A model generated the notes under the pieces. That model had not been told where the DNA came from. It was given only the letters and a program-made list of their open reading frames with translations, and did no database searches. From NCBI RefSeq assembly GCF_900110085.1, contig NZ_FOCK01000002.1, positions 389,254 through 453,253 of the forward strand: a stretch of DNA of 64,000 nucleotides, in the 5' to 3' direction. Positions within the stretch are counted from its first letter, which is position 1. The number at the start of each line of letters is the position of its first letter. Of this stretch, positions 44,638 through 53,648 are shown piece by piece. Source of the stretch: Prevotella sp. ne3005 (GTDB lineage Bacteria; Bacteroidota; Bacteroidia; Bacteroidales; Bacteroidaceae). Both the position numbers and the translations under genes were made by a program.

Positions 44638-46050
44638 ATGGCAAAAGATAAGATCGCATACGTATGCTCCAACTGCGGCCAGGAGTCGCCGAAGTGGATA
44701 GGGAAATGTCCGGCCTGCGGACAGTGGAACACGTTTAAGGAAATCCGCGTCGCCGGCGACACTGGCACTCATGCTGCACGCTCGGCAGCTGCCTCGCTGC
44801 GCAGCAACTTTGTCAGCCACCCCAAGGACAACCGTGCCCTCCGCCTCCGCGACATCTCCAACCACGACGATCCCCGTATCGACATGCACGACGAGGAGCT
44901 GAACCGTGTGCTTGGCGGTGGTCTGGTGCCAGGCAGCATCGTCCTCTTAGGTGGTGAGCCGGGCATCGGCAAGTCCACCCTCTCGCTCCAGACCATGCTC
45001 CGCATGCCTGAGAAGAAGATTCTCTACGTCAGCGGTGAGGAGTCCGCCCACCAGCTCAAGATGCGTGCCAACCGTCTGGGAGGCGAGAACGACCGCCCGG
45101 CCCAAACAGAGAACTTCCTCATCCTCTGCGAAAACTCCCTTGAAGCCATCTTCGACCATATCAAGGCCGAAGCCCCCGAACTCGTGGTCATCGATTCTAT
45201 CCAGACCATCATGACCGAAGATGTAGAGTCGTCGGCAGGCTCCATCGCTCAGGTGCGCGAGTGTGCCTCGGCCCTACTCCGCTTCGCCAAGACCAGTGGC
45301 GTGCCCGTCATCCTCATCGGCCATATCACGAAAGAAGGCACCCTCGCAGGCCCGAAGATCCTTGAGCATATCGTCGACACCGTCATCCAGTTTGAGGGCG
45401 ACCAGCACTATATGTACCGCATCCTGCGAAGCATTAAGAACCGATTCGGAAGTACCTCGGAATTAGGCATTTATGAGATGCAGCAAAACGGGCTCCGTCA
45501 GGTCTCCAACCCCTCCGAGCTGCTGCTGACACAGGACCGCGACGGTCTCTCTGGCATCGCCATCACCTCGGCCATCGAGGGCATCCGCCCCTTCCTCGTC
45601 GAGACGCAGGCACTTGTATCAACTGCCGCCTATGGAACCCCCCAGCGCTCTGCCACTGGCTTCGACCAGCGAAGATTAAACATGCTGCTCGCCGTACTTG
45701 AGAAGCGCGTAGGCTTCAAGCTGATGCAGAAGGATGTCTTCATCAACATCGCCGGCGGATTAAGGGTTACCGACCTTGCGATGGACCTCTCCGTCATCGC
45801 CGCCGTGCTCTCCTCGAATGTCGACACCCCCATTGAGTCTGGCTGGTGTATGGCTGGCGAGGTAGGCCTGAGTGGTGAGGTGCGCCCCGTCAACCGCATC
45901 GAGCAGCGCATCGCCGAGGCCGAGAAACTGGGCTTCACCGATATGATTATCCCCAAGTACAATCTGCAGGGCTTCGATGCCAAGAAGTACCACATCCAGC
46001 TCCACCCCGTCCGCAAGGTGGAAGAAGCCCTACGTGCAATCTTCGGATAA
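44638..46050 (+). CDS. radA: DNA repair protein RadA
   Basis: 470 residues from ATG 44638. A longer in-frame reading to 44224 runs through the opposite gene and its promoter, so it is rejected. Zinc finger C10-C13-C24-C27 (CSNCGQESPKWIGKCPACG), Walker A near 106-114 (GGEPGIGKST), RadA-specific KNRFG near 266-270, and a Lon-like C-terminal domain. RadA is a RecA-like hexameric helicase that drives branch migration in recombination and repair. Confidence 0.96.
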   Translation: MAKDKIAYVCSNCGQESPKWIGKCPACGQWNTFKEIRVAGDTGTHAARSAAASLRSNFVSHPKDNRALRLRDISNHDDPRIDMHDEELNRVLGGGLVPGSIVLLGGEPGIGKSTLSLQTMLRMPEKKILYVSGEESAHQLKMRANRLGGENDRPAQTENFLILCENSLEAIFDHIKAEAPELVVIDSIQTIMTEDVESSAGSIAQVRECASALLRFAKTSGVPVILIGHITKEGTLAGPKILEHIVDTVIQFEGDQHYMYRILRSIKNRFGSTSELGIYEMQQNGLRQVSNPSELLLTQDRDGLSGIAITSAIEGIRPFLVETQALVSTAAYGTPQRSATGFDQRRLNMLLAVLEKRVGFKLMQKDVFINIAGGLRVTDLAMDLSVIAAVLSSNVDTPIESGWCMAGEVGLSGEVRPVNRIEQRIAEAEKLGFTDMIIPKYNLQGFDAKKYHIQLHPVRKVEEALRAIFG

Positions 46051-46111
46051 CAAATTGCCAACCTTTTGCACATTTCACTTACAATATTTATAAAGAGCGC
46101 AAAAAAAGTAT

Positions 46112-46145
46112 AAATTCTCAATTATCAATTCTCAATTATCAATTA
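46112..46145. repeat. Short direct repeat before pgk
   Basis: TTCTCAATTATCAA occurs twice in tandem (period 15) between radA and pgk, upstream of the promoter box at 46153. Function unknown; it may be slippage-prone. Confidence 0.5.
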
Positions 46146-46152
46146 AATATCG

Positions 46153-46160
46153 TAACTTTG
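46153..46160 (+). promoter_or_regulatory. Promoter of pgk
   Basis: TAACTTTG fits TAnnTTTG; the ATG is 47 bases downstream at 46208. No -33 TTTG seen. Confidence 0.6.
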
Positions 46161-46207
46161 CACGCGTTTTAAGAGACATATTTCACATTATTAATAATAA
46201 TACAATT

Positions 46208-47479
46208 ATGACAATCAACGAATTCAACTTTGCCGGTAAGAAGGCAATCGTACGTGTAGACTTCAACGTACCCCTCGATGAGAATGGTAAGATCACTGAC
46301 GACACCCGTATCCGTGGTGCCCTGCCTACCCTGAAGAAGATTCTGGCTGATGGTGGTGCTACTATCATCATGTCGCACATGGGTAAGCCCAAAGGTAAGG
46401 TAGACATGAAGAAGTCTCTGGGTCAGATCCGTGAGGCCGTAGAGAAGGCCCTCGGTGTTCCCGTAGCTTTCGCTCCCGACTGCGCTAAGGCTGCTGATGC
46501 TGCTAAGGCTCTGAAGATGGGCGAGGCTCTGCTGCTCGAGAACCTCCGTTTCTATCCCGAGGAGGAAGGTAAGCCCGTAGGTATCGACAAGGCTGATCCT
46601 GCATACGACGAGGCTAAGAAGGCCATGAAGGCCAGCCAGAAGGAGTTTGCCAAGACCCTCGCATCATATGCTGACTGCTACGTGATGGATGCCTTCGGCA
46701 CCGCTCACCGTAAGCACGCTTCTACCGCTGTCATCGCCGACTACTTCGACGCCGACAACAAGATGCTGGGTCTGCTGATGGAGAAGGAAGTACAGGCTGT
46801 CGACGCCGTGCTCTCAAACATCAAGCGTCCGTTCGTAGCCATCATGGGTGGTTCTAAGGTATCTTCTAAGATCGGTATCATCGAGAACCTGCTCGGTAAG
46901 GTTGATAAGCTCATCCTCTGCGGTGGTATGACCTACACCTTCGCTAAGGCTCACAATGGTGAGATCGGTAACTCTATCGTTGAGCTCGACAAGCTCGATG
47001 TAGCTCTGGGCGTTGAGGAGCTGGCAAAGAAGAACGGCGTAGAGCTCGTGCTCGGTTCTGACTGCACCGCTACCAACGGCCTCGACTTCGGTACCATGAC
47101 CGTGAAGCCCGGTTCAGAGATCATCACCTGCCCTGCCAACAATGTTCCCGCTGGTTTCGAGGGTGTTGACGCAGGTCCTGCTTCTCAGGACGACTTCCGC
47201 AAGGCCATCAAGGGTGCCAAGACCATCCTGTGGAACGGTCCTGCCGGTGTATTCGAGTGCGACGACTTCACAGCTGGTAGCCGCGCTATCGGTGAGGCTA
47301 TCGCCGAGGCAACTGCCGAGGGTGCATTCTCTCTGATCGGTGGTGGCGACTCTGTAGCTTGTGTCAACAAGTTCGGTCTGGCCGACAAGGTGAGCTACAT
47401 CTCTACTGGTGGTGGTGCCCTGCTCGAGGCTATCGAGGGTAAGGTTCTCCCCGGTGTAGCAGCCATCAAGGGCGAGTAA
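46208..47479 (+). CDS. pgk: Phosphoglycerate kinase
   Basis: 423 residues, cytoplasmic glycolytic enzyme transferring phosphate from 1,3-bisphosphoglycerate to ADP. Seen: [66 protein letters not shown] and [11 protein letters not shown] short insert (about residues 120-150, rich in Lys/Ala) makes it a little longer than the E. coli enzyme, as usual in Bacteroidetes. Codons are narrow and of the highly expressed type (GGT, GCT, AAG), unlike neighbouring genes. Ended by the hairpin at 47505. Confidence 0.98.
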   Translation: MTINEFNFAGKKAIVRVDFNVPLDENGKITDDTRIRGALPTLKKILADGGATIIMSHMGKPKGKVDMKKSLGQIREAVEKALGVPVAFAPDCAKAADAAKALKMGEALLLENLRFYPEEEGKPVGIDKADPAYDEAKKAMKASQKEFAKTLASYADCYVMDAFGTAHRKHASTAVIADYFDADNKMLGLLMEKEVQAVDAVLSNIKRPFVAIMGGSKVSSKIGIIENLLGKVDKLILCGGMTYTFAKAHNGEIGNSIVELDKLDVALGVEELAKKNGVELVLGSDCTATNGLDFGTMTVKPGSEIITCPANNVPAGFEGVDAGPASQDDFRKAIKGAKTILWNGPAGVFECDDFTAGSRAIGEAIAEATAEGAFSLIGGGDSVACVNKFGLADKVSYISTGGGALLEAIEGKVLPGVAAIKGE

Positions 47480-47504
47480 TTCCCAATACACATTTATTAA
47501 TAAT

Positions 47505-47535
47505 AGCACAGCCCCCACAAGGGGTTGTGCTTTTT
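47505..47535 (+). terminator. Terminator of pgk
   Basis: AGCACAGCCCC and GGGGTTGTGCT arms around a short loop, followed by five T. It lies 26 bases after the pgk stop and 12 before the next ATG. Confidence 0.8.
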
Positions 47536-47546
47536 CAAAACAAACT

Positions 47547-48416
47547 ATGGTAGAACTACGAAACGAACAAATCTCCATCACCGTATCGGAGAAAGGAGCT
47601 GAGCTCCAGAGCATCAAGGATGCAAATGGTAAAGAATATCTCTGGCAGGGCGATCCCGCATTCTGGCCACGCCGTTCCCCCATCCTCTTCCCCATCGTGT
47701 GCAGCGTCAACAACGACACCTATCAGGCCGAAGGTCAGGAGTACCATCTGCCCCGTCATGGCTTTGCCCGCGATACCGACTTCAAGCTGATTAGCAGAAG
47801 CGACCGTAAGGTGACCTTCGCCCTCGAGTCGTCCGAAGAGACCAGGAAAGTCTATCCTTACGACTTCACCCTCAGCGTGAGCTATGTCCTCGACGGCAAT
47901 AAGATCGGCGTCATCTGGCATGTGCACAACACCGACACCCGCGAGATCCATTTCCAGATTGGCGGCCATCCCGCCTTCAACATCCCCGACATGAAAGCCG
48001 GAGAGAGCCAGTACGGCCGCATCCGCCTCGACAATGCCGAGCCTCTCGACGGACTGAAAAGCTATATCGACGGTTCACACGAGATGATTGAGGTGCCCGT
48101 AGAGACCGAGCAGGGCGTCATCGAGTTCAGCGACAACACCTGGCGCAACGACAGCGTGAAGATCCACAAGAGTCAGGTGCATCGTGCCGAGCTGCTCAAC
48201 AAGGCTGGCAATCCCGAAGTCACCCTAGAGTTCCGCACCCCAGTGATTGCCTTCTGGAGCCCCTACGGCAAGGAAGCCCCGTTTGTCTGCATCGAACCGT
48301 GGTACGGTCTCGGTGACCCGCGCGGCTTCCAGGGAGCGTTCAAGGACAAGCCCCTCATGAACCACCTCCAGCCCGGTGCCTCCTTCATGTCGAAATACGA
48401 CATCATCATCGGATAA
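47547..48416 (+). CDS. Aldose 1-epimerase family protein
   Basis: 289 residues, cytoplasmic, galactose-mutarotase fold (LacX/YeaD-like): ISVSEKGAELQSI-type start (ITVSEKGAELQSIKDANGKE), FWPRRSPILFPIVC, YHLPRHGFARDTDF, IGGHPAFNIP and the C-terminal ICIEPWYGLGDP-like stretch (VCIEPWYGLGD). The conserved His (HGFAR, GGHPAF) and Glu (CIEPW) fit a mutarotase active site. Exact sugar unknown. It sits after the pgk terminator, so partial read-through or its own promoter must drive it. Confidence 0.85.
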   Translation: MVELRNEQISITVSEKGAELQSIKDANGKEYLWQGDPAFWPRRSPILFPIVCSVNNDTYQAEGQEYHLPRHGFARDTDFKLISRSDRKVTFALESSEETRKVYPYDFTLSVSYVLDGNKIGVIWHVHNTDTREIHFQIGGHPAFNIPDMKAGESQYGRIRLDNAEPLDGLKSYIDGSHEMIEVPVETEQGVIEFSDNTWRNDSVKIHKSQVHRAELLNKAGNPEVTLEFRTPVIAFWSPYGKEAPFVCIEPWYGLGDPRGFQGAFKDKPLMNHLQPGASFMSKYDIIIG

Positions 48417-48448
48417 ACTTATTTCTCTTAACCTAGGTTAAGACCCAT

Positions 48449-48489
48449 ACCCTCGGCAACCAGTTTTCTTGGTTTCGCCGAGGTTTCTT
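48449..48489 (+). terminator. Terminator after the aldose epimerase gene
   Basis: CCTCGGC and GCCGAGG arms with inner AACCAG / TTGGTT pairing, then TTTCTTTG. It starts about 33 bases after the stop. Confidence 0.7.
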
Positions 48490-48503
48490 TGTTTGCATTT
48501 TTG

Positions 48504-48511
48504 TATCTTTG
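48504..48511 (+). promoter_or_regulatory. Promoter of the first receptor module
   Basis: TATCTTTG fits TAnnTTTG. The sigma-factor ATG is at 48591, a leader of about 75 bases, and no good -33 is seen. Confidence 0.5.
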
Positions 48512-48590
48512 CTATATAAATCGTACAATAAAAGTTTGTTATGGGGTTAGCATTTCGGACGGCTAAAGGGTATTACTATAAAAAGACGTG

Positions 48591-49073
48591 ATGGAAAGAC
48601 ATGATATCCAACGGCTGTTCAAGCAGCACTATGCCAAGATGCTGAGGGTGGCACGCACAATCCTCTACGATGAGCAGGAGAGCAAAGATGTGGTCAGCGA
48701 CATCTTTGAGGGATTGCTCCGTGGACAAACGGTGTTGATGCTCGACACAGAGGAACGCTACCTGCTGACGAGCGTTCGCAACCAATGTCTGAAGCGTATC
48801 CGCCATCAAGAAATGAGGATCCGCATGGAAACTGATACTGCAGAACAGACGTCTGATACAGGGGATGAAGACGAGCGCATAACCGACATCGTTGAGTTTG
48901 TCGTCAGTCATCTGACAAAACAAGAGCAGCGCATCTTCCACCTTCGTTTCACTGAAGGGTGTAGCTATGAGGAGATCGCTTCAATCGAAGGGATCAGCCG
49001 AGTGGCCGTATGGAAACATCTTTCACACGCCTTGAAAGGAATCAGAAACCGTTTTAATCCGAAAGGCTTATGA
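48591..49073 (+). CDS. ECF RNA polymerase sigma factor, module 1
   Basis: 160 residues from ATG 48591 (the codon before is GTG, less likely as start). Region 2 reads LFKQHYAKMLRVARTILYDEQESKDVVSDIFEGLL and ends LLTSVRNQCLKR; region 4 is EQRIFHLRFTEGCSYEEIAS plus the helix-turn-helix GISRVAVWKHLSHALK. It is of the Bacteroidetes FecI-like type and should direct RNA polymerase to a small set of promoters under the control of the anti-sigma gene overlapping its end by four bases. Confidence 0.93.
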   Translation: MERHDIQRLFKQHYAKMLRVARTILYDEQESKDVVSDIFEGLLRGQTVLMLDTEERYLLTSVRNQCLKRIRHQEMRIRMETDTAEQTSDTGDEDERITDIVEFVVSHLTKQEQRIFHLRFTEGCSYEEIASIEGISRVAVWKHLSHALKGIRNRFNPKGL

Positions 49074-49642
49074 AAACAAACAACCACAACAAACAGCTTT
49101 ACCGCGATATGCAGGAAGCCCCCGACAAGTATTCCGACCAGGAGATAGAGGCCATGATGGACGATCTTGACCAAGTGCCCGACGTAGATGAAGCATGGCA
49201 GCAGTTTGCCCAGCACCATTTACCCTTGGTGCGCCCCATGCATACGTGGCGTAAGGTCGCTGCCATACTCATTGGCATATTAACGCTATCAGGTATTACC
49301 ATTGCATCAGTTCACATCGTGCGCCAGTCGCAGCATGAGGAAGTGAATCACGGGGACAGGTTGCGTGATTCAGCCGTCTTGCCGGCGAATCATGAACCTG
49401 TCCCCGTGATTCACGCCAAGGCCGGACCTGTAGTTTTCGACAATGTCCCACTCGATAGCATTGCCAAGGACATTGCTACCTATCATCACCTTGATATGGA
49501 CTTACAGAATGAGCAGGCCAGTCAACTCCGTTTCTATTTCGTATGGAATCAGGAAGAGAGTCTGCAAGAGGTCATAGAGAAGTTGAATATGTTCGAGCAG
49601 GTCAATCTGGCTGTAGAGGACGGAAAACTGATTGTCAAATGA
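49070..49642 (+). CDS. Anti-sigma factor with DUF4974-type domain, module 1
   Basis: 190 residues: a cytoplasmic N-terminus of about 75 residues, one membrane helix near 77-95 (VAAILIGILTLSGITIASV), a linker, and a periplasmic C-terminal domain from about 122 (VVFDNVPLDSIAKDIATYH ... VEDGKLIVK) like DUF4974, the C-terminal part of FecR-type anti-sigma factors. The central FecR domain is missing. The linker (about 92-115) is encoded by a 72-base stretch bearing a 20-base perfect inverted repeat (49343-49414) that looks like an insertion kept in frame. Overlaps the receptor gene by four bases. Confidence 0.82.
   Translation: MKTNNHNKQLYRDMQEAPDKYSDQEIEAMMDDLDQVPDVDEAWQQFAQHHLPLVRPMHTWRKVAAILIGILTLSGITIASVHIVRQSQHEEVNHGDRLRDSAVLPANHEPVPVIHAKAGPVVFDNVPLDSIAKDIATYHHLDMDLQNEQASQLRFYFVWNQEESLQEVIEKLNMFEQVNLAVEDGKLIVK
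49343..49414. repeat. 20-base perfect inverted repeat inside the anti-sigma gene
   Basis: Left arm 49343-49362 starts GTGAATCACGGGGACAGG; right arm 49395-49414 is its exact reverse complement over 20 bases, with a 32-base loop that repeats GTGATTCA. It resembles a REP/RAYT-type or MITE-like palindromic element. It adds 24 codons without breaking the frame. Confidence 0.75.
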
Positions 49643-52206
49643 TGAAGCATCTTGTTATTTCTCTTATCGCCCTGTACTGTTTCTTTGATGTCCAGGCGCA
49701 GAAGGTTACGCGCAATTACGATAATGTCTCAATGTCTGAGGCATTGCGTGACCTCAACGAGCAATCGCGGGACTATACCATCAGTTTCATGTACAATGAG
49801 TTGGAAGACTTCCGTGTGACTACTAGCATCAGGCACCAATCCGTGCCCGATGCTCTCCGCCAGATTATTGGTTTCTATCCTATACGGGTATCGGAGAAGG
49901 GCAAGGGCTCTCTGTTTGTGGAGTGTATTCAAAAGACAAGCGCTCGCTACAAAGGCCATATTATCGACGAAAAGGGGCAGCCCGTTGCCTACGCCAATGT
50001 TTACCTGCTTTCTCCATCAGACTCTGGGCGAGTTATCGGTGGTGGTGTGAGCAATGAGGCCGGCCTTTTCGTCATTCCCTGTGATGTAAGGCCAGTTGTG
50101 GCCCGCATATCATTCATAGGTTATAAGACTCTCACCAGACAATTCAATAGTAGTGAACTTGGCACAATACGGATGCAGCCTGACAGTTACCGACTAAATG
50201 GTGTAGAAGTGAAAGGCTCTCGCCCGCTAGTCAGAATCAAAGATGATGCCTTTGTGACAACTGTTGAGGGCAGCTACCTCTCGAAGATGGGTACTGGCAA
50301 TGATGTACTGACACATATACCAGGCGTCTTGCACAACGGCAGCAACATCGAGGTATTAGGCCGAGGTACGCCACTCGTCTATATCAATGGTCGGCAGATG
50401 CGTGACCTTGGTGAGCTTAGCCTACTAAAAAGCGACCAAATCAAGGATGTGGAAGTTGTCATGACACCTGGTGCCAAATATGATGCTTCGGTACGTTCTG
50501 TCATCCGTATCAAGACTATCCGTCCTGTTGGTGAAGGATTCAGCTTCGACAATAAGACGCTGATAGGGATAAACCATTACCTCTTCGGGCAAGAAGAGAT
50601 AAATGTCAACTATCGCACGGGTGGCCTCGACCTCTTCGCTACGGCTGACATTGAAGACTTTCGGATGAAGGTGGAGAACAAAAGCCGCCAGGATACCTAT
50701 CTCCAGCACCCCTTTCAGCAGAAGTCCAGCACTCACTATATGCAGCAGGGTATTACAAATTATAGGCCACATACCAATATCTATTATGGGAAGCTGGGAT
50801 TCAACTATATGTTCGACGATCATCACGCCATCGGCATGACCTACACAGCCGCCTCGCGACCATCCCGACAGAAAAGCAATTTTATAACAGATGCATTCGA
50901 GGACGAAACGGTCGATGACCATCTGGCAGGTGACGGTTCCGAAAAAATCAAAAGAATCGAGCACAATGTTAATGCCTACTATTCGGGCACTATTGGCAAG
51001 TTGTCGATAGATGCCAATACCGACATGGTGATTCAGAATGAGACCACTGATGCCTTTACTGTGGAGATGGCCAAGGAAAGCGAAAGCCGTAATGTGACAA
51101 CACGCAGCGAGGCAAAGAACAAACTCTATGCTGCCAAACTTGTAGTAGGCTATCCCGTATGGAAGGGGAAAATCGAATTGGGTGCAGAGGGCAGTTCTGT
51201 TCGTCGTACAGATGACTTTCTCAACCCAGAGAGGATCATTATCAGCAGCAGTACAGAGACCAAGGAGTCCAGCGGAGCCGTATTCGCAGAACTGACCCAG
51301 CAGATCGGAAAACTGACAGCCAAGGCAGGCTTGCGCTACGAACATGTCGATAGCCGGTACTTCGGAACGATAAACAGTGATACGACCCGCACCTATAACG
51401 ATATATTCCCCTCGGCTATGCTATCATACCCTATAGGTAAGGTACAGACACGACTCAGCTATGCCCGTAACATCAATCGTCCTGCTTTCAGTCAGTTGAC
51501 GAGTGATCTGAAATACATCAACCGATATCTCTACGAGAGCGGAAATCCCTACTTGCGTCCAACCTATCGTGATAACCTCTCACTTGCCATTAACTGGAAG
51601 TGGATGATGGCGATGATAGACTACGCTTATGTACACGACTATATCATCAGTTCGTACTCCAGTTACAATGGCGACCCGACAATCGCCCTGCTTCAGAAAA
51701 ACAACACCAGTGGTTTCAATAATCTGCAGGCCATGCTCCATCTTGCGCCGACATTCGGCTGTTATCACCCCCAGTTGATGCTTGCCATAATGTGGCAGGA
51801 CTTGGAGGTGAAATACTTGGGTGAGACCAGAAAGATGAACGAGCCGATGCACATCGTCCGCTTTAACAATGCTGTCAACCTGCCCAAGGATATCTGGCTG
51901 AATGCCGATCTGTCGTGGCGCTCTGCCGGGGATTCGGAGAATATTCATTTGACCCAGTCGTGGCAGTTTGACCTGAGTCTTTACAAGGCATTCTTCCATG
52001 ACCGCTTGAGCGTGAAACTGGCTGTTAACGATATCTTTGCCTCCATGCGCCAGAAGATCACCATCTTCAGCGATATCCATCAGTTCTACCTGGATAAGCG
52101 AACAGACAACCGCAGCCTGAAACTCACTATCCGCTATAACTTCAACCCTGCCCGCTCGAAATACAAGGGTACAGGTGCTGGTAATGACGTCAAGAGCCGA
52201 CTATAA
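49639..52206 (+). CDS. TonB-dependent outer-membrane receptor, module 1
   Basis: 855 residues (or 854 from the second ATG). Signal peptide ending DVQAQ; an STN-like signalling domain at about 25-95 (MSEALRDLNEQSRDYTISFMY, GFYPIRV); a carboxypeptidase-regulatory-like domain at about 105-190 (GHIIDEKGQPVAYANVYLLS); plug-like part (LTHIPGVLHNGSNIEVLGRG); and a beta-barrel to the C-terminal SRL. The STN domain and the sigma/anti-sigma pair upstream indicate a transducer that senses its own ligand, FecA-like. No SusD gene follows, so the ligand need not be a glycan. Overlaps the anti-sigma stop. Confidence 0.88.
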   Translation: MMKHLVISLIALYCFFDVQAQKVTRNYDNVSMSEALRDLNEQSRDYTISFMYNELEDFRVTTSIRHQSVPDALRQIIGFYPIRVSEKGKGSLFVECIQKTSARYKGHIIDEKGQPVAYANVYLLSPSDSGRVIGGGVSNEAGLFVIPCDVRPVVARISFIGYKTLTRQFNSSELGTIRMQPDSYRLNGVEVKGSRPLVRIKDDAFVTTVEGSYLSKMGTGNDVLTHIPGVLHNGSNIEVLGRGTPLVYINGRQMRDLGELSLLKSDQIKDVEVVMTPGAKYDASVRSVIRIKTIRPVGEGFSFDNKTLIGINHYLFGQEEINVNYRTGGLDLFATADIEDFRMKVENKSRQDTYLQHPFQQKSSTHYMQQGITNYRPHTNIYYGKLGFNYMFDDHHAIGMTYTAASRPSRQKSNFITDAFEDETVDDHLAGDGSEKIKRIEHNVNAYYSGTIGKLSIDANTDMVIQNETTDAFTVEMAKESESRNVTTRSEAKNKLYAAKLVVGYPVWKGKIELGAEGSSVRRTDDFLNPERIIISSSTETKESSGAVFAELTQQIGKLTAKAGLRYEHVDSRYFGTINSDTTRTYNDIFPSAMLSYPIGKVQTRLSYARNINRPAFSQLTSDLKYINRYLYESGNPYLRPTYRDNLSLAINWKWMMAMIDYAYVHDYIISSYSSYNGDPTIALLQKNNTSGFNNLQAMLHLAPTFGCYHPQLMLAIMWQDLEVKYLGETRKMNEPMHIVRFNNAVNLPKDIWLNADLSWRSAGDSENIHLTQSWQFDLSLYKAFFHDRLSVKLAVNDIFASMRQKITIFSDIHQFYLDKRTDNRSLKLTIRYNFNPARSKYKGTGAGNDVKSRL

Positions 52207-52207
52207 T

Positions 52208-53254
52208 ATGCAACAATTAGACCAATCTTCTTATCAGAAGATCAACGGTTCTTTCCGCAAGAGACTCATCTACCATGCCGGCATTGACTGTGGCTTCTGC
52301 GTAGAATTGAACTATATGATCAATGCTATGCTCTATTGCTTGGCAAAGGGGTATCGGTTCCAACTCTATTCTGAAGACGCGAACTTCGGAACAGGTAAGG
52401 GGTGGACGGAATATTTCGAGCCTTTCTGCGAGGAAGTCCACGAGACGTTTCATCACAAGTACAACTTGCATCGTCCACCCACATGGCGACGTGTTATAAA
52501 GAATGTTACAAAGACAAGATCGCTTTCTTTCGTCTTCTGGAAACTAAAGTTCCTGTTGAAATCGCTTATGGGCCATTGGCTTGCTTATCGGGCGTATGGC
52601 GAATATGTAAGGTTGAGTCAGGATGTGGTTTCCGATCCCGATATGCACTACCATATCCTAGCCCTTGGTTTCGATGGCTCCTATTATGAGGCATACACAA
52701 TGCTGGCAAATATGGTTTGGCGACCCCAGCCGGATGTGAAACGGCAGATAGCAGAGACCATTGGCAGTCTTTCACTTCCCTGTGTTTATTCTGGTGTTCA
52801 GATTCGGGGTGGTGACAAGGCAAAGGAAGCACGACTGATCAGTGGTAAGCAAATAATAGAAGCTCTGCATCCTGCCGATGGTGAGTGTATCTTCGCACTT
52901 GCCGACAACTACATCAAATTAGAAAAAGTGCGGAGTGAGTTTCCTAAATTGCGTATTGTTTCCCTATGCCAGCCAGAAGACCAAGGCTACTTTCACCAGA
53001 CATTTAGCTATTCAGAACCACAGGAGAAGAAAGCAGCAATAACCAGACTCATTGTTTCTGTTGACCTGTTGCTTCATGCCAAGAAATTTGCGGGCAGCAT
53101 CACGACTGCACCCAGCGTATTCATCATGAAACTGAGATATGCAGAACCTACAGTTGTGGCGGTCGATTGTTCGAAAGATACATTAGAATCAGTCCTTACC
53201 CTTCCCATAGACAGTCGTGCTGCCATCTCTGCAGAAAGAATAAGGTCAGTGTAG
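52208..53254 (+). CDS. GT23/NodZ-like glycosyltransferase, coupled to the receptor
   Basis: 348 residues from ATG 52208, one base after the receptor stop. An in-frame start at 52175 inside the receptor gene is rejected. No signal peptide. The segment CVYSGVQIRGGDKAKEARL near residues 193-211 resembles the donor-binding HxRRxDK loop of alpha-1,6-fucosyltransferases and related GDP-fucose enzymes, and SITTAPSVFIMKLRYAEP near the C-terminus resembles their second conserved block. IDCGFCVELNYMINAMLYCL at the start also fits. Likely cytoplasmic. Assignment rests on motif likeness only. A glycosyltransferase in a sigma/receptor unit is unusual. Confidence 0.55.
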   Translation: MQQLDQSSYQKINGSFRKRLIYHAGIDCGFCVELNYMINAMLYCLAKGYRFQLYSEDANFGTGKGWTEYFEPFCEEVHETFHHKYNLHRPPTWRRVIKNVTKTRSLSFVFWKLKFLLKSLMGHWLAYRAYGEYVRLSQDVVSDPDMHYHILALGFDGSYYEAYTMLANMVWRPQPDVKRQIAETIGSLSLPCVYSGVQIRGGDKAKEARLISGKQIIEALHPADGECIFALADNYIKLEKVRSEFPKLRIVSLCQPEDQGYFHQTFSYSEPQEKKAAITRLIVSVDLLLHAKKFAGSITTAPSVFIMKLRYAEPTVVAVDCSKDTLESVLTLPIDSRAAISAERIRSV

Positions 53255-53370
53255 TGAGGGCTAATATTATATAAAAGGTCATGTCAGGGTGGGCTTTTTC
53301 GTAAAAAAGTTGTAACTTCGCACAAAAAACTTGCCAAAAGAGTTTAGTAATTCGGTTTTCGTGTGTATTC

Positions 53371-53535
53371 ATGCTGGACAAAACGAACGCAACCGACTAT
53401 AAATTCTCTCTCGTCTGGGCAGTTGTCAGCCTTCGTGCTGACGCTGCCCTTTTCAAAGAAATCAAAATCACAAGAAATATGGAAACAATCTCATTCCGTC
53501 TCGTTCTGCATAGCTTAAGACTTTGGCCGCAATAA
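53371..53535 (+). CDS. Possible 54-residue small protein or RNA leader
   Basis: From ATG 53371 (MLDKTNATDYKFSLVWAVV) 54 codons are open to a TAA, with a Leu/Arg-rich end (FRLVLHSLRLWPQ). I do not recognise it. A strong terminator-like hairpin (53417-53453) lies inside, which argues against a normal gene and for either an RNA leader or a relic. A second small open stretch (from 53551, MTARKENQTERIRISK) follows in another frame, suggesting decay. Confidence 0.25.
   Translation: MLDKTNATDYKFSLVWAVVSLRADAALFKEIKITRNMETISFRLVLHSLRLWPQ
53417..53453 (+). terminator. Strong hairpin with T run
   Basis: GGGCAG and CTGCCC outer arms and GTCAGC and GCTGAC inner arms around CTTCGT, then TTTT. It could end the glycosyltransferase transcript or a short RNA starting near 53320. 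Confidence 0.65.
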
Positions 53536-53648
53536 GGCCAACGGCGTCTATCATGACAGCAAGGAAAGAGAACCAAACAGAACGTATTAGAATAAGCAAA
53601 GTACCATAGAAGAGGGTTCCCCTGTAAGTGCGGGTGATTGACAAAATT

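Noticed and set aside
49343..49414. Inverted repeat read as a transcription terminator
   Set aside because: It lies inside an open coding frame, the loop is 32 bases and no T run follows.
48591..52206. Sus-type polysaccharide utilisation locus
   Set aside because: No SusD gene or glycoside hydrolase accompanies either receptor; the units are FecI/FecR/FecA-like.
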